From NCBI GenBank assembly GCA_030427925.1, contig JAUICJ010000013.1, positions 1 to 64,000 on the forward strand: 64,000 nt of DNA. Direction: 5' to 3'. Position numbers and translations under genes: made by a program. Under the pieces are notes generated by a model. It made no database searches. It saw only the letters and a list, made by a program, of their open reading frames with translations, and was not told the origin of the DNA. Of this stretch, positions 10,322 to 18,724 are shown piece by piece (positions within the stretch are counted from its first letter, which is position 1; each line of letters begins with the position of its first letter). The DNA is from Bacteroidia bacterium. Lineage in GTDB: Bacteria; Bacteroidota; Bacteroidia; Flavobacteriales_D; Sanyastnellaceae.

Positions 10322-10915
10322 ATGTTTACAGGCATCATTGAATCGTTGGGCACGTTGGAGGCCTTGGAGTGGGAAGGGACGAACGTGCATTTGACCTTGT
10401 CGTGCGACTTCACGTCGGAATTGAAGGTGGACCAAAGCCTCGCCCACGACGGCGTCTGCCTCACGGTCATTGCCCTCGAAGGCAACCGCTACACCGTGAC
10501 GGCCATCGACGAAACGATGAAGCGAACGAATTTGGGCGAGCGCGTGGTGGGTGATCGCGTCAACCTCGAGCGCTGCACCCGCGTGGGCGATCGGCTCGAC
10601 GGGCACATCGTTCAAGGCCACGTGGACACCACGGCGGTGTTCGAGCGGGTAGAGCCTCAGGACGGAAGTTGGAAGCTGTACTTCCAGCATGCAGTGGGGC
10701 GGGAGTTCGTGACGGTGGAAAAGGGCTCCATCACGGTGAACGGCGTGAGCCTGACGGTGGTGGATTCAGCGCCGGATGGGTTTTCCATCGCCGTCATTCC
10801 GTACACGTGGGAGCACACGAATTTGGGGAAGTTGAAGCCGGGCCAACGGGTGAACATCGAGTTCGACGTGGTGGGGAAGTACGTCGCTCGGATGCTCGGG
10901 GAGCGGGTCGGTTAA
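10322..10915 (+). CDS. ribE: Riboflavin synthase, alpha chain
   Basis: Dismutates two 6,7-dimethyl-8-ribityllumazine molecules into riboflavin. The 197 residues fall into two lumazine-binding barrels. The family start MFTGIIE is present, followed by DGVCLTV and [12 protein letters not shown] in the first half and NGVSLTVV and PYTWEHTNL in the second. The ATG is 3 nt after the stop of the CHU_C gene, so it is probably co-transcribed with it or expressed from a promoter inside it. No FMN riboswitch-like structure is seen. The 3' end overlaps the convergent lptB by 4 nt. Confidence 0.96.
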   Translation: MFTGIIESLGTLEALEWEGTNVHLTLSCDFTSELKVDQSLAHDGVCLTVIALEGNRYTVTAIDETMKRTNLGERVVGDRVNLERCTRVGDRLDGHIVQGHVDTTAVFERVEPQDGSWKLYFQHAVGREFVTVEKGSITVNGVSLTVVDSAPDGFSIAVIPYTWEHTNLGKLKPGQRVNIEFDVVGKYVARMLGERVG

Positions 10916-11664
10916 GGGCGCTCGATTCGGGGACGCAGGATGAAGTTTTGGCCGAGGTAGACGCGGCGGACGGTTTCGTCGGCGGCGAGGTCTTCGGCGG
11001 TGCCGTGTTTGAGGATGCGGCCTTCGAACAGCAGGTACGCGCGGTCGGTGATGTGCAGGGTTTCCTGGACGTTGTGGTCGGTGATGAGGATGCCAATGCC
11101 CCGGGCGCGCAGCTGTTCCACGATGCGCTGGATGTCCTCTACGGCGATGGGATCGACGCCGGCGAACGGCTCATCGAGCAGGATGTAGGCGGGGTTCGTG
11201 GCGAGGGCTCGGGCGATTTCCGTTCGCCGCTTTTCCCCGCCGCTGAGGACGTCGCCTCGGGACTTGCGCACCTTCGTGAGCTGGAATTCCTCGAGGAGGG
11301 TTTCGAGCCGGTCGCGTTGTTCGGCCCGGCTCAAGGGCTGGAGTTCGAGGATGGCCGCGATGTTGTCTTCGACGCTCAGCTTGCGAAAGACCGAAACTTC
11401 TTGCGGGAGGTAGCCAATGCCTTTGCGGCTGCGGAGGTACATCGGTTCGCGGGTCAGGTTTTGGCTCCCGATGAAGATTTGGCCTGCATCCGGCTGAATC
11501 AGGCCCACGACCATGTAGAAACTCGTCGTCTTGCCAGCGCCATTCGGCCCCAAAAGCCCCACGACCTCACCCGGCGCGACCTCGAAGCTCACGTCGTTCA
11601 CTACGCGGCGAGCGCCGTACTGCTTGACTAGGCCTTCCGCTCGAAGGAGTGCATCGCTGGACAT
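10912..11664 (-). CDS. lptB: LPS export ABC transporter ATP-binding protein
   Basis: 250-residue ATPase that powers LPS extraction from the inner membrane by LptFG and transfer through LptC-A to the outer membrane. All ABC motifs are present: Walker [10 protein letters not shown], the Q-loop near LPQEVSVF, signature LSGGEKRR, Walker [14 protein letters not shown] and the switch His in ITDHNVQE. LptB is told from other ABC ATPases by [20 protein letters not shown]. The lptC gene lies about 31 kb away in this window. Its -7 box is only 4 nt before the ATG. Confidence 0.95.
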   Translation of the reverse strand: MSSDALLRAEGLVKQYGARRVVNDVSFEVAPGEVVGLLGPNGAGKTTSFYMVVGLIQPDAGQIFIGSQNLTREPMYLRSRKGIGYLPQEVSVFRKLSVEDNIAAILELQPLSRAEQRDRLETLLEEFQLTKVRKSRGDVLSGGEKRRTEIARALATNPAYILLDEPFAGVDPIAVEDIQRIVEQLRARGIGILITDHNVQETLHITDRAYLLFEGRILKHGTAEDLAADETVRRVYLGQNFILRPRIERP

Positions 11665-11668
11665 GGGC

Positions 11669-11676
11669 CAAAGTTA
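11669..11676 (-). promoter_or_regulatory. -7 box for lptB
   Basis: TAACTTTG on the minus strand is an exact consensus match and ends 4 nt before the lptB ATG, in the 26-nt gap after the DUF5686 gene. It predicts a leaderless lptB transcript. Confidence 0.5.
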
Positions 11677-11690
11677 CGGCGCAACCGCCC

Positions 11691-14150
11691 TCAGAATTCC
11701 GCCGAAAAGCCGATGCGCCACCCCCACGTGCCCAGCGTGGGATCCACCGCCCCGTCCATGCGCCGCACCGCGTCCACGCGCAAGAAGTTGAAGATGTTCT
11801 CGATGCCGGCGTTGACTTCCCAATACGTTCCGTGCAGTCCCGTCGTGGTCTCTGGCAACTCGAGCAGCGCCTCGTGGCGATCGCTCCAACTTCCGACCAC
11901 CCCTTGCACCCCGACCACCTCCCGCCAACCCAATCGGCGCAACCCCGGCAAGTGATTCAAGACGAGCCCCTCGGCGTGCCACTCCCCGCCACCGCGCACC
12001 CATTCGTCCGCGACGAGTTCGTAAAAGTTCAGGAGGTTGAAGGCGTCCGAAGTCAACAACACGGTTCCGCTCGCGGGCACCACCTCCATGAACGGGAAGG
12101 GAGCGCTGCCCCAGTACTTGCCGGCATTGCCGTACCATTCGAGCCGCCCCGCCACGCCGAGCCGCCACCGGTCGTTGAAGGTCAGTTCCGCGCGCGTGTA
12201 ATCGTACGAACTGTCCCAAACCCCACGGAACGACCGCGTCACCCCCAGCATCCACATCGCCCGTTCCGAACCCAGGCTGTACCGGTCGAATTCCCCGCCC
12301 ACGTGCCGTTCGCCCGGAGCAAATCGCAGCCGCACCGTCGCTTCCGTCGCAATGAGCCGGTCGAGCGCCTCGCCCGTTGACGGATCGATGAAGGCCAGCG
12401 ACCCCCGGCCCGCAACGCGCCGGTGCACCCCCTCGGCGAACACGCTCCATCCCGTGCTGAACTCCTTCAGCACATTCGCTTCGAACCGCTCCACTTCCGA
12501 GAGCGTCGTAGAGGTCGCCGTTTGCAGGGCGTTCGTCAGGACGGCCCCTTGGTCGAGGAGGCCGTTCATGCCGATTTGTTCCATGTCGCGCTGCACCTTC
12601 AGCCGCACCTCGGTGCGCGGCGTTTTGCGCACCACCCAACGCATCGAAGTGCCCGCTTTCCACCGTCCGTCCAAGCGCCCGTAGGCCGCGTAAACGCTCG
12701 GTGCCCAGCGGGTGCTGAAGGCGTTGCTGGTGCGCAGGTCCACCCGGAGTCGGTTGCCTTCAATGGGATTGTACGTGCGCGCCGACCACCAGGCTCCCCA
12801 TTCGAGCGGTCCCGTTTGGATGAAGCCGGTTCCGAGGAAGTACCCGGTTTTCTTCAGGACCTGCCATTGCCACATGTTCGTTACCGTGTCGACGAGCGTG
12901 TAAATGCCGGCCTCGCGCGGTAGGAGCGGAATCGGACGGTCCGCTTCCCTCCAATTCGACAACGAGTCCGGCGTTTCCAACACCCCCTCTGCGTAGATGC
13001 GCGCTCCACCCGGCGCCCAAACCGAATCCGGCCACGGGACCGACGTCCGCTCGAATTCGCTCCGGTGCAAGGTGCGCCGCAAATACGCGCCGAGCGACCG
13101 GTCCGAGGTGCTCAGGTCCATTAGCCCCTCGTCTTGCACCAGCACCCACGCCGAATCGAGCCGTTCATAGCGTTGATCCCAGCGCAACTCCCTCACCCAG
13201 TTCAGGTTCGCACCTTCGCTCACGTGGGCCTGCACGCGCGCCATGCCGAGGGTGAGCGTGTCGATCCACAGCTCACCTTCGAAGGTCATTTCGCCTTGCC
13301 GTCGGGGAACGAAGGCCAAATGAATCGTGCCCCGCCCCGCCACGTCCACCGTGTCCAGGATGTAGTAGCGGTAGTGCGCGTTGCCGTGGTCGTGCAGGGG
13401 CGATGTGAAGGCCCGGTCGAGCAAGAGCAACCGGTTTTCGTACAGGTTGACGTTTGCGAACCGGTCCGCCAATTCGCCGGGGGTCGCGTTCGTGCCGAGG
13501 CCGCTCACCCGGGTGTCGAGGACGGTGGTTTGGGTGCGCGGACCGTTGAGGGCTGTGCGCACTTGGGCATCGGTTTCCGCGATGAGCAGGGGCAGGGCCA
13601 CCCGCGCCTCGCTGCTGTCGAGGTCGTCGAAGGCGAAGCTGAAGGGGCCCCAGTACCAGCGATTCGCTTGGGCGTGGCTGATGTCGTTGACGTCGAGCTC
13701 CAGCTTCGTGTACTCGCGGTAGGCCAAACCCCGCACCCGCGCCGGATCGTTGTCCGCCTTCGCCTCGGCCACGCGCTGCATCAGCGGCTTCGCGGGGTTC
13801 ACTTCGCGGCGGTCGGGCCGGACTTCGGCGATGCCCAGGGCGATGGCGGCCGGTTCGAGGGCGAAGTTGCGGGTGCTCGACACGCCCCGCATGACCTCCC
13901 ATTCCTGGGTTTCGTAGCCGACGAAGCTGACGCGGAGCTGGCCGGGCCGTTGGTCGGTGGAGAGTTCGAAGTGGCCGTCGGGGTCGGTGGTGGTGCCGTC
14001 ACCGGATGCGGTGAACGCGACCGTGACGAAGGGGAGGGGCTGGCCGGTTTCGGCGTCGAAGACCAGGCCTTCGACCCGCGTGATTTGGCCCGTGGCGCTG
14101 CTCCACATCAGGAGGAGGCTGGCCCAAAGGAGCAAACAGCGCGGGTTCAT
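11691..14150 (-). CDS. DUF5686 protein with carboxypeptidase-regulatory-like domain
   Basis: An 819-residue outer-membrane-type protein. The signal peptide is at residues 1-21 (MNPRCLLLW, then a hydrophobic run ending SATG). A CarboxypepD_reg-like beta-sandwich follows at about 22-105 (VEGLVFDAETGQPLPFVTV and VSFVGYETQEW), then a DUF5686 body that ends in alternating beta strands and a terminal Phe, as expected for a beta-barrel. The family is widespread in Bacteroidetes and uncharacterised. The open frame continues 5' across tatC, but the ATG at 14150 forms an ATGA overlap with the tatC stop and begins a good signal peptide, so it is chosen. It is the last gene of the kdsD-tatC unit. Confidence 0.85.
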   Translation of the reverse strand: MNPRCLLLWASLLLMWSSATGQITRVEGLVFDAETGQPLPFVTVAFTASGDGTTTDPDGHFELSTDQRPGQLRVSFVGYETQEWEVMRGVSSTRNFALEPAAIALGIAEVRPDRREVNPAKPLMQRVAEAKADNDPARVRGLAYREYTKLELDVNDISHAQANRWYWGPFSFAFDDLDSSEARVALPLLIAETDAQVRTALNGPRTQTTVLDTRVSGLGTNATPGELADRFANVNLYENRLLLLDRAFTSPLHDHGNAHYRYYILDTVDVAGRGTIHLAFVPRRQGEMTFEGELWIDTLTLGMARVQAHVSEGANLNWVRELRWDQRYERLDSAWVLVQDEGLMDLSTSDRSLGAYLRRTLHRSEFERTSVPWPDSVWAPGGARIYAEGVLETPDSLSNWREADRPIPLLPREAGIYTLVDTVTNMWQWQVLKKTGYFLGTGFIQTGPLEWGAWWSARTYNPIEGNRLRVDLRTSNAFSTRWAPSVYAAYGRLDGRWKAGTSMRWVVRKTPRTEVRLKVQRDMEQIGMNGLLDQGAVLTNALQTATSTTLSEVERFEANVLKEFSTGWSVFAEGVHRRVAGRGSLAFIDPSTGEALDRLIATEATVRLRFAPGERHVGGEFDRYSLGSERAMWMLGVTRSFRGVWDSSYDYTRAELTFNDRWRLGVAGRLEWYGNAGKYWGSAPFPFMEVVPASGTVLLTSDAFNLLNFYELVADEWVRGGGEWHAEGLVLNHLPGLRRLGWREVVGVQGVVGSWSDRHEALLELPETTTGLHGTYWEVNAGIENIFNFLRVDAVRRMDGAVDPTLGTWGWRIGFSAEF

Positions 14151-14977
14151 CGGTTCGCAGCAGCGGCTTTGCGTTCGACGCGTCGGGCGATGGCGATGCC
14201 GATTTCGTAGAGGACGAGGACGGGCATCGACACCAGGATTTGGCTCGTCAAATCCGGCGGAGTGATGATGGCCGACACCACCAAGATCGCGACCAGCGCG
14301 TGCTTCCGGTAGCCCTTCAAGCCGTCCGCCGTGACCAGCCCTGCCTTCGCGAGGAAGTAGACGAGCACGGGCAGCTGGAAAATGATGCCTGCCGCCAGCG
14401 AAATGCTCGCCACCGTCTTCATGTACGACATGACGGATATGCGCGCCTCCACGTCGCCGAGCTCGTAGTTCCCAAGGAATTGCAGGGAGAGCGGCGCGAT
14501 GACGAAGTAGCCGAACAACACCCCGAGGAAGAACAGGACCGACGTGGCCGCCCCGACGCCCCGAGCGGCCTTGACTTCGCGCTCCTTCAAGGCCGGCCGA
14601 ACGAACAGCCAAAACTGCCGGAACACCACCGGAAATGCGATGACCAACCCGCCGATGGCCGACACGAGGATGTGCGTCGTGAAGTTGCCGAGCATCGTCG
14701 TGTTGATGAGCTCGTACCCGATTTCCTGAACGCACAGCGCGTCGCCCGCCCCGATGGTCTGCGACAACCAGCACCACGCGCGGTAGCTCACAAAGTCGGG
14801 GTTGCGCGGCCCGAATAAAATCGTGTCAAACAGGAAGTCCTTCGCAACGAACAGCGCGATGCCCCCTGTGAGGATGGCAGCGGCTGCGTAAAACAGCCTG
14901 CGCCGCAGCTCCTCGAGGTGATCGAGGAACCCCATTTCCTTCTCGTGGGTCGCTTCGTCGAGTTGATCCAGTGGCAT
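14147..14977 (-). CDS. tatC: Sec-independent (twin-arginine) protein translocase subunit TatC
   Basis: 276-residue inner-membrane protein with six hydrophobic segments. It recognises twin-arginine signal peptides of folded substrates. Family marks are the N-terminal FLDHLEELRRRL, the periplasmic loop and FWLFVRPALKEREV. The C-terminal segment has ITPPD, a usual TatC feature. tatA/tatB are not in the window. The tail is Arg/Ala-rich and overlaps the start of the DUF5686 gene by 4 nt, so the two are translationally coupled. Confidence 0.95.
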   Translation of the reverse strand: MPLDQLDEATHEKEMGFLDHLEELRRRLFYAAAAILTGGIALFVAKDFLFDTILFGPRNPDFVSYRAWCWLSQTIGAGDALCVQEIGYELINTTMLGNFTTHILVSAIGGLVIAFPVVFRQFWLFVRPALKEREVKAARGVGAATSVLFFLGVLFGYFVIAPLSLQFLGNYELGDVEARISVMSYMKTVASISLAAGIIFQLPVLVYFLAKAGLVTADGLKGYRKHALVAILVVSAIITPPDLTSQILVSMPVLVLYEIGIAIARRVERKAAAANR

Positions 14978-14984
14978 GCGGGTG

Positions 14985-14992
14985 CAAAGATG
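14985..14992 (-). promoter_or_regulatory. Weak -7 box before tatC
   Basis: CATCTTTG on the minus strand matches TAnnTTTG at six of eight informative or neutral positions (C replaces T at the first) and lies 7 nt before the tatC ATG. kdsD ends 38 nt upstream, so tatC may instead be read through from kdsD. Confidence 0.25.
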
Positions 14993-15015
14993 CGGCGATT
15001 CCGTGGGATTTGGCC

Positions 15016-15996
15016 TTAAAAAATGCCCTCACGCAGCAGGTCGTGCAAGTGGACCAAACCCACGTACCGACCGCCTTCGCGCACAATCACCTGCGTGATC
15101 GAAGCCGCCTCCATCACCTGAAACGCCTCCACCGCCAACGCCTCGGCCTCCATGATGCGCGGCGAACGCCCCATCACCTCACCGGCCACCGCATCCTGAA
15201 CGGCTCCGCGCTCCAGCGCCCGCCGCAAGTCCCCGTCGGTGATGATGCCGGCGATGTCCTCGCCCTCCAGCACGACCGCCGCTCCCGCCCGCCCGGCACT
15301 CATCGCGAGGATGACGTCCGTCATGGGGGCGCTCGGCGCCACCGCAGGCCGCCGCTCCCGATCGACGAGGTCGCCGAGCGTGGTGTAGAGCTTCTTGCCC
15401 AAGGCGCCCCCGGGGTGGTAGGTCGCAAAGTCCCTCGAGGTGAACCCCCGCGCTTCCATCAGGCACATGGCAAGGGCATCGCCCATCGCGAGCTGGGCCG
15501 CGGTGCTCGCGGTCGGAGCGAGGTTGTGCGGACACGCCTCGCGGTCCACGGTCGTGTCGAGCACCCCATCGGCGTGCGTGGCCAGGTGGGAGTCCATCGC
15601 GCCCGTCATCGCGATCAACGGGTGGCCAAGGCCCTTGATGAGCGGGGTCAATGCCTTGATTTCCGGTGAGTTCCCGCTTTTTGAGATGCACAGGATGACG
15701 TCGCCTTTTTGGACCAAACCCAAATCCCCATGGATCGCCTCCGCCGCGTGCATGAACCCCGCCGGAGTTCCCGTGGAGTTCAAGGTGGCCACCAACTTGT
15801 TCGCGATGTGCGCGCTCTTCCCGATGCCCGTGATGATGAGCCGTCCGGGCGCGTCGAGGATGCGGCGCACGACCCCGATGAACTCGTTTCCGATGCGGTC
15901 CTTCAAGGCGGCGACGGCTGCGCTTTCCACGTCCAACGTCTCCAACGCCCTGCGCTTCAGCTGGTTTTCATCAAATCGAACCTCTCGGGGGTGCAT
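15016..15996 (-). CDS. kdsD: D-arabinose 5-phosphate isomerase (KpsF/GutQ family)
   Basis: Interconverts ribulose 5-phosphate and arabinose 5-phosphate, the first step to Kdo of LPS. The 326 residues contain an N-terminal SIS sugar-isomerase domain (about 30-185) with ITGIGKSAHIANKLVATLNS and SKSGNSPEIK, then two CBS modules (about 205-325). The motif TASTAAQLAMGDALAM is typical of KdsD. It could in principle be a GutQ-type paralogue, but with rfaE2, lptB and lptC in the window the LPS role is favoured. It diverges from recQ. Confidence 0.92.
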   Translation of the reverse strand: MHPREVRFDENQLKRRALETLDVESAAVAALKDRIGNEFIGVVRRILDAPGRLIITGIGKSAHIANKLVATLNSTGTPAGFMHAAEAIHGDLGLVQKGDVILCISKSGNSPEIKALTPLIKGLGHPLIAMTGAMDSHLATHADGVLDTTVDREACPHNLAPTASTAAQLAMGDALAMCLMEARGFTSRDFATYHPGGALGKKLYTTLGDLVDRERRPAVAPSAPMTDVILAMSAGRAGAAVVLEGEDIAGIITDGDLRRALERGAVQDAVAGEVMGRSPRIMEAEALAVEAFQVMEAASITQVIVREGGRYVGLVHLHDLLREGIF

Positions 15997-16103
15997 AATT
16001 AAAGAAAGGTTAAAATTTTCGCCTGCGGTTGCGCCTCAGGGCCTATCTTTAGGTTGCGCAAGTTAAACCAAACCGCCGCTCGTCGGCCTCGCCAGCACGC
16101 TAG

Positions 16104-18302
16104 ATGAAGATTGAGGACATGACGCCCACCGAGGCGCTCAGCCATTTTTTTGGGTTCGATGAATTCAAGGGAGAACAAGAAGCTGTCATTCAGGCGGTGC
16201 TCCATGGCGAGGACGCGTTCGTCATCATGCCCACGGGAGGAGGGAAGTCGCTGTGCTACCAATTGCCCGCGCTGATGTTGCCGGGGACCGCGATCGTGGT
16301 CAGTCCGTTGATTGCGCTGATGAAAAACCAAGTGGATGCCATTCGGGGGCACCACGAAGACCGCGCCATCGCGCACTTTCTCAATTCGAGCTTGAACAAG
16401 GCGGATGCGCAGCTGGTGCGCGAGGACGTCATCGCCGGCCGCACGAAGTTGCTGTATGTGGCGCCGGAAAGCCTGACGAAGGACGAGAACGTGCAGTTTT
16501 TGAAGTCGATTCAGCTCAGCTTCGTGGCGGTGGATGAGGCGCACTGCATTTCCGAGTGGGGCCACGATTTCCGACCCGAATACCGCCGCATTCGAAGCAT
16601 CGTCCAGCAAATTGCCGATGTGCCCATCATCGCGTTGACGGCCACGGCGACGCCCAAGGTGCAGGCGGACATTCAGAAGAACCTCGGGATGCGCGATGCG
16701 AAGCTGTTCAAGGCGTCGTTCAACCGACCGAATTTGTACTATGAAGTGCGCCCGAAGAAGGACGCGCTCCAGCAGATTGTTCGGTACGCCCGGAATCACA
16801 TCGGCAAGAGCGGCATTGTGTACTGCTTGAGCCGGAAGAAGGTGGAGGAGATTGCGGAGGTGCTGCGGGTAAATGGCGTGCGGGCTTTGGCCTATCACGC
16901 GGGCATGGACGCGGGGCTGCGGAGTCGGATTCAGGACCAATTCCTGATGCAAGATGTCGACGTCATCGTGGCCACCATTGCTTTCGGCATGGGGATTGAC
17001 AAGCCCGATGTGCGGTTTGTCATCCATTACGACATGCCCAAATCCCTCGAGAGCTATTACCAAGAGACGGGCCGCGCAGGCCGCGACGGGGGCGAGGGCC
17101 ATTGCATTGCATTCTACAGCCACAAGGACATTGAGAAGCTCGAGAAGTTCTTGCAGGGCAAACCGATTGCCGAGCAAGAAGTGGGTTTCCAGTTGCTCCA
17201 AGAAGTCACGGCGTTCGCGGAAACGGCGATGTCCCGCCGCAAGTTCCTGCTGCATTACTTCGGTGAGGAATTCGACGAGGTGAACGGTCCGGGTTCGGAC
17301 ATGTGCGACAACATGCGCTACCCGAAGCCGATGCGCGACGGGCAAGAGGACGTCCACATGATCCTGGGCATGATCCTCGAACACAAGCAGGCGTTCCGCA
17401 TGCCGTTCTACACCGGCGTGCTGTGCGGCGAAGCGAACCGCGAAATCGTGGACTATCGGGGAACGGAGAGCTCCTTTTGGAAGCGCGGGGCGGAGCACGA
17501 TCAGCACCATTGGAAGGCCGTTTTGCGCCAAATGGTGGTGCTGGGTTTCGTGCGCAAGGAAGTGGAGAGCTACGGAACGCTGAAGTTGACGGCGAAAGGG
17601 GAGCAATTCCTGACCGCGCCACATCCCGTTCAACTCGTGGAGGAGCGGGATTTCTCGGACGTGGATTCCGGGGATTCGATGAACCAAACCCGAGGCCATG
17701 GCGGCGGTGCAGCCGACCCCAAGCTCCGCAAGTTGCTCACCGACCTGCGCAAAGACGAAGCCAAGCGCCTCGAATTGCCGCCGTACGTCATTTTCCAAGA
17801 ACACTCCCTCGAGGAGATGGCCATTCATTACCCGCTTACGCACGACGAGTTGATCCGGGTGAACGGCGTCGGGTCGGGCAAGGCGAAGAAGTACGGGGAG
17901 CCGTTTTTGGCCCTCATCAAGCAATACGTCGAGGAGGAGGGCATCGAACGCGCCGACGATTTGCTGGTGCGATCGACGCAAACCCGCGGCAATTCGAAGG
18001 TCCACATCATCCAGCGCATCGACCGCCAAGTCGACCTCGAGGACCTCGCGAAGGAACTGTCCATGAGTTCCGAAGAGCTCATTGCGGAGTTGGAGGCCAT
18101 CGTGGCGGCGGGGACGAAAGTGAATTTGGACTACTTGCTCGACGACATGCTGGGGGAAGAGGGCATCGAAGAGCTGTTCGATTTCTTCCGCGAGAGCGAG
18201 GACGCGGGCACGGAGGCGGTGGTCGAGGAATTCGGAGACGTCTACACCGAGGAGGAACTTCGCCTCGCCCGCATCAAGTTCCTGAGCGAGTTCGCGAACT
18301 GA
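16104..18302 (+). CDS. recQ: ATP-dependent DNA helicase RecQ
   Basis: 3'-5' helicase of recombination and replication-fork repair. The 732 residues run: helicase core 1-340 with Walker A PTGGGKS (Lys48), DEAH box in VDEAHCISEWGHDFRPEYRR and motif VI ETGRAGRDG; the RQC region (about 340-520); an HRDC domain (about 550-630) ending RVNGVGSGKAKKYGE; and an acidic extension (about 640-732). E. coli RecQ has 609 residues. The zinc module is degenerate: the RR helix begins SRRKFLLHYFGEE instead of C-RR, and the following loop GPGSDMCDN keeps only one of three Cys. A candidate -7 box TATCTTTA lies at 16044-16051. Confidence 0.94.
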   Translation: MKIEDMTPTEALSHFFGFDEFKGEQEAVIQAVLHGEDAFVIMPTGGGKSLCYQLPALMLPGTAIVVSPLIALMKNQVDAIRGHHEDRAIAHFLNSSLNKADAQLVREDVIAGRTKLLYVAPESLTKDENVQFLKSIQLSFVAVDEAHCISEWGHDFRPEYRRIRSIVQQIADVPIIALTATATPKVQADIQKNLGMRDAKLFKASFNRPNLYYEVRPKKDALQQIVRYARNHIGKSGIVYCLSRKKVEEIAEVLRVNGVRALAYHAGMDAGLRSRIQDQFLMQDVDVIVATIAFGMGIDKPDVRFVIHYDMPKSLESYYQETGRAGRDGGEGHCIAFYSHKDIEKLEKFLQGKPIAEQEVGFQLLQEVTAFAETAMSRRKFLLHYFGEEFDEVNGPGSDMCDNMRYPKPMRDGQEDVHMILGMILEHKQAFRMPFYTGVLCGEANREIVDYRGTESSFWKRGAEHDQHHWKAVLRQMVVLGFVRKEVESYGTLKLTAKGEQFLTAPHPVQLVEERDFSDVDSGDSMNQTRGHGGGAADPKLRKLLTDLRKDEAKRLELPPYVIFQEHSLEEMAIHYPLTHDELIRVNGVGSGKAKKYGEPFLALIKQYVEEEGIERADDLLVRSTQTRGNSKVHIIQRIDRQVDLEDLAKELSMSSEELIAELEAIVAAGTKVNLDYLLDDMLGEEGIEELFDFFRESEDAGTEAVVEEFGDVYTEEELRLARIKFLSEFAN

Positions 18303-18311
18303 TCGCCGCGC

Positions 18312-18707
18312 TCAGGACCCTTTGCCCCACAACTCCAGCGCGGCCTTCCAAAACATCCGGCCCGCAGCGTACAGCATGAAGGTGGAGAACACCAGCTTCA
18401 CCACCGTCGGGGAGAGCTTCAACGTCCACTTGCTGCCGAAATACGCTCCCACCACGAATGTTCCCGCCAAGATCAAGGCATAGCGCCAATTCCATGCGCC
18501 TTCTTGCGCGTAGCTCATCACGGCCAGCACCCCGATGGGCGGCAGCATCATCGCAAGCGACGTGCCTTGCGCCATGTGTTGCCCCATGCCGAGGAAGTAA
18601 ACCAGTGCGGGAACGATGATCATGCCGCCGCCGATGCCAACGAATCCACTCACCACGCCAGCGACGAGGCCGATGGCCAACAGAATGAGCAAGGTGGAAA
18701 GGTCCAT
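18312..18707 (-). CDS. Small TauE/SafE family membrane protein (half-size)
   Basis: 131 residues with about four transmembrane segments. The N-terminal repeat of the TauE/SafE (sulfite exporter-like) family is recognisable: GVVSGFVGIGGGMIIVPALV, then GTSLAMMLPPIG. Full-size members have two such repeats in about 250 residues, and this one has a single repeat, so it would have to work as a dimer. The transported substrate, perhaps a sulfur-containing or organic anion, is unknown. The start at 18707 gives the canonical N-terminus and lies 17 nt after the stop of the large barrel protein upstream, with which it is probably co-transcribed. Confidence 0.8.
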   Translation of the reverse strand: MDLSTLLILLAIGLVAGVVSGFVGIGGGMIIVPALVYFLGMGQHMAQGTSLAMMLPPIGVLAVMSYAQEGAWNWRYALILAGTFVVGAYFGSKWTLKLSPTVVKLVFSTFMLYAAGRMFWKAALELWGKGS

Positions 18708-18724
18708 GGGAGGAAGTTTAGGGC

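Noticed and set aside
11691-14777. 1028-codon frame joining tatC antiframe to the DUF5686 gene
   Set aside because: The first ~200 codons are another frame of tatC; the signal peptide and ATGA overlap at 14150 mark the true start.
15997-16103. Search for CRISPR, IS elements or attachment sites in the window
   Set aside because: No direct repeat array, transposase, integrase or terminal repeat was found anywhere; this spacer holds only promoter-like sequence for kdsD and recQ.
15999-18029. 676-codon open frame antisense to recQ
   Set aside because: It is a by-product of GC-rich codon use: no family similarity, no promoter, and the recQ reading is unambiguous. Similar long antisense frames cover the T9SS cargo (7619-9259), accC (2671-3834) and cysS/threonine dehydrogenase (35447-37714).
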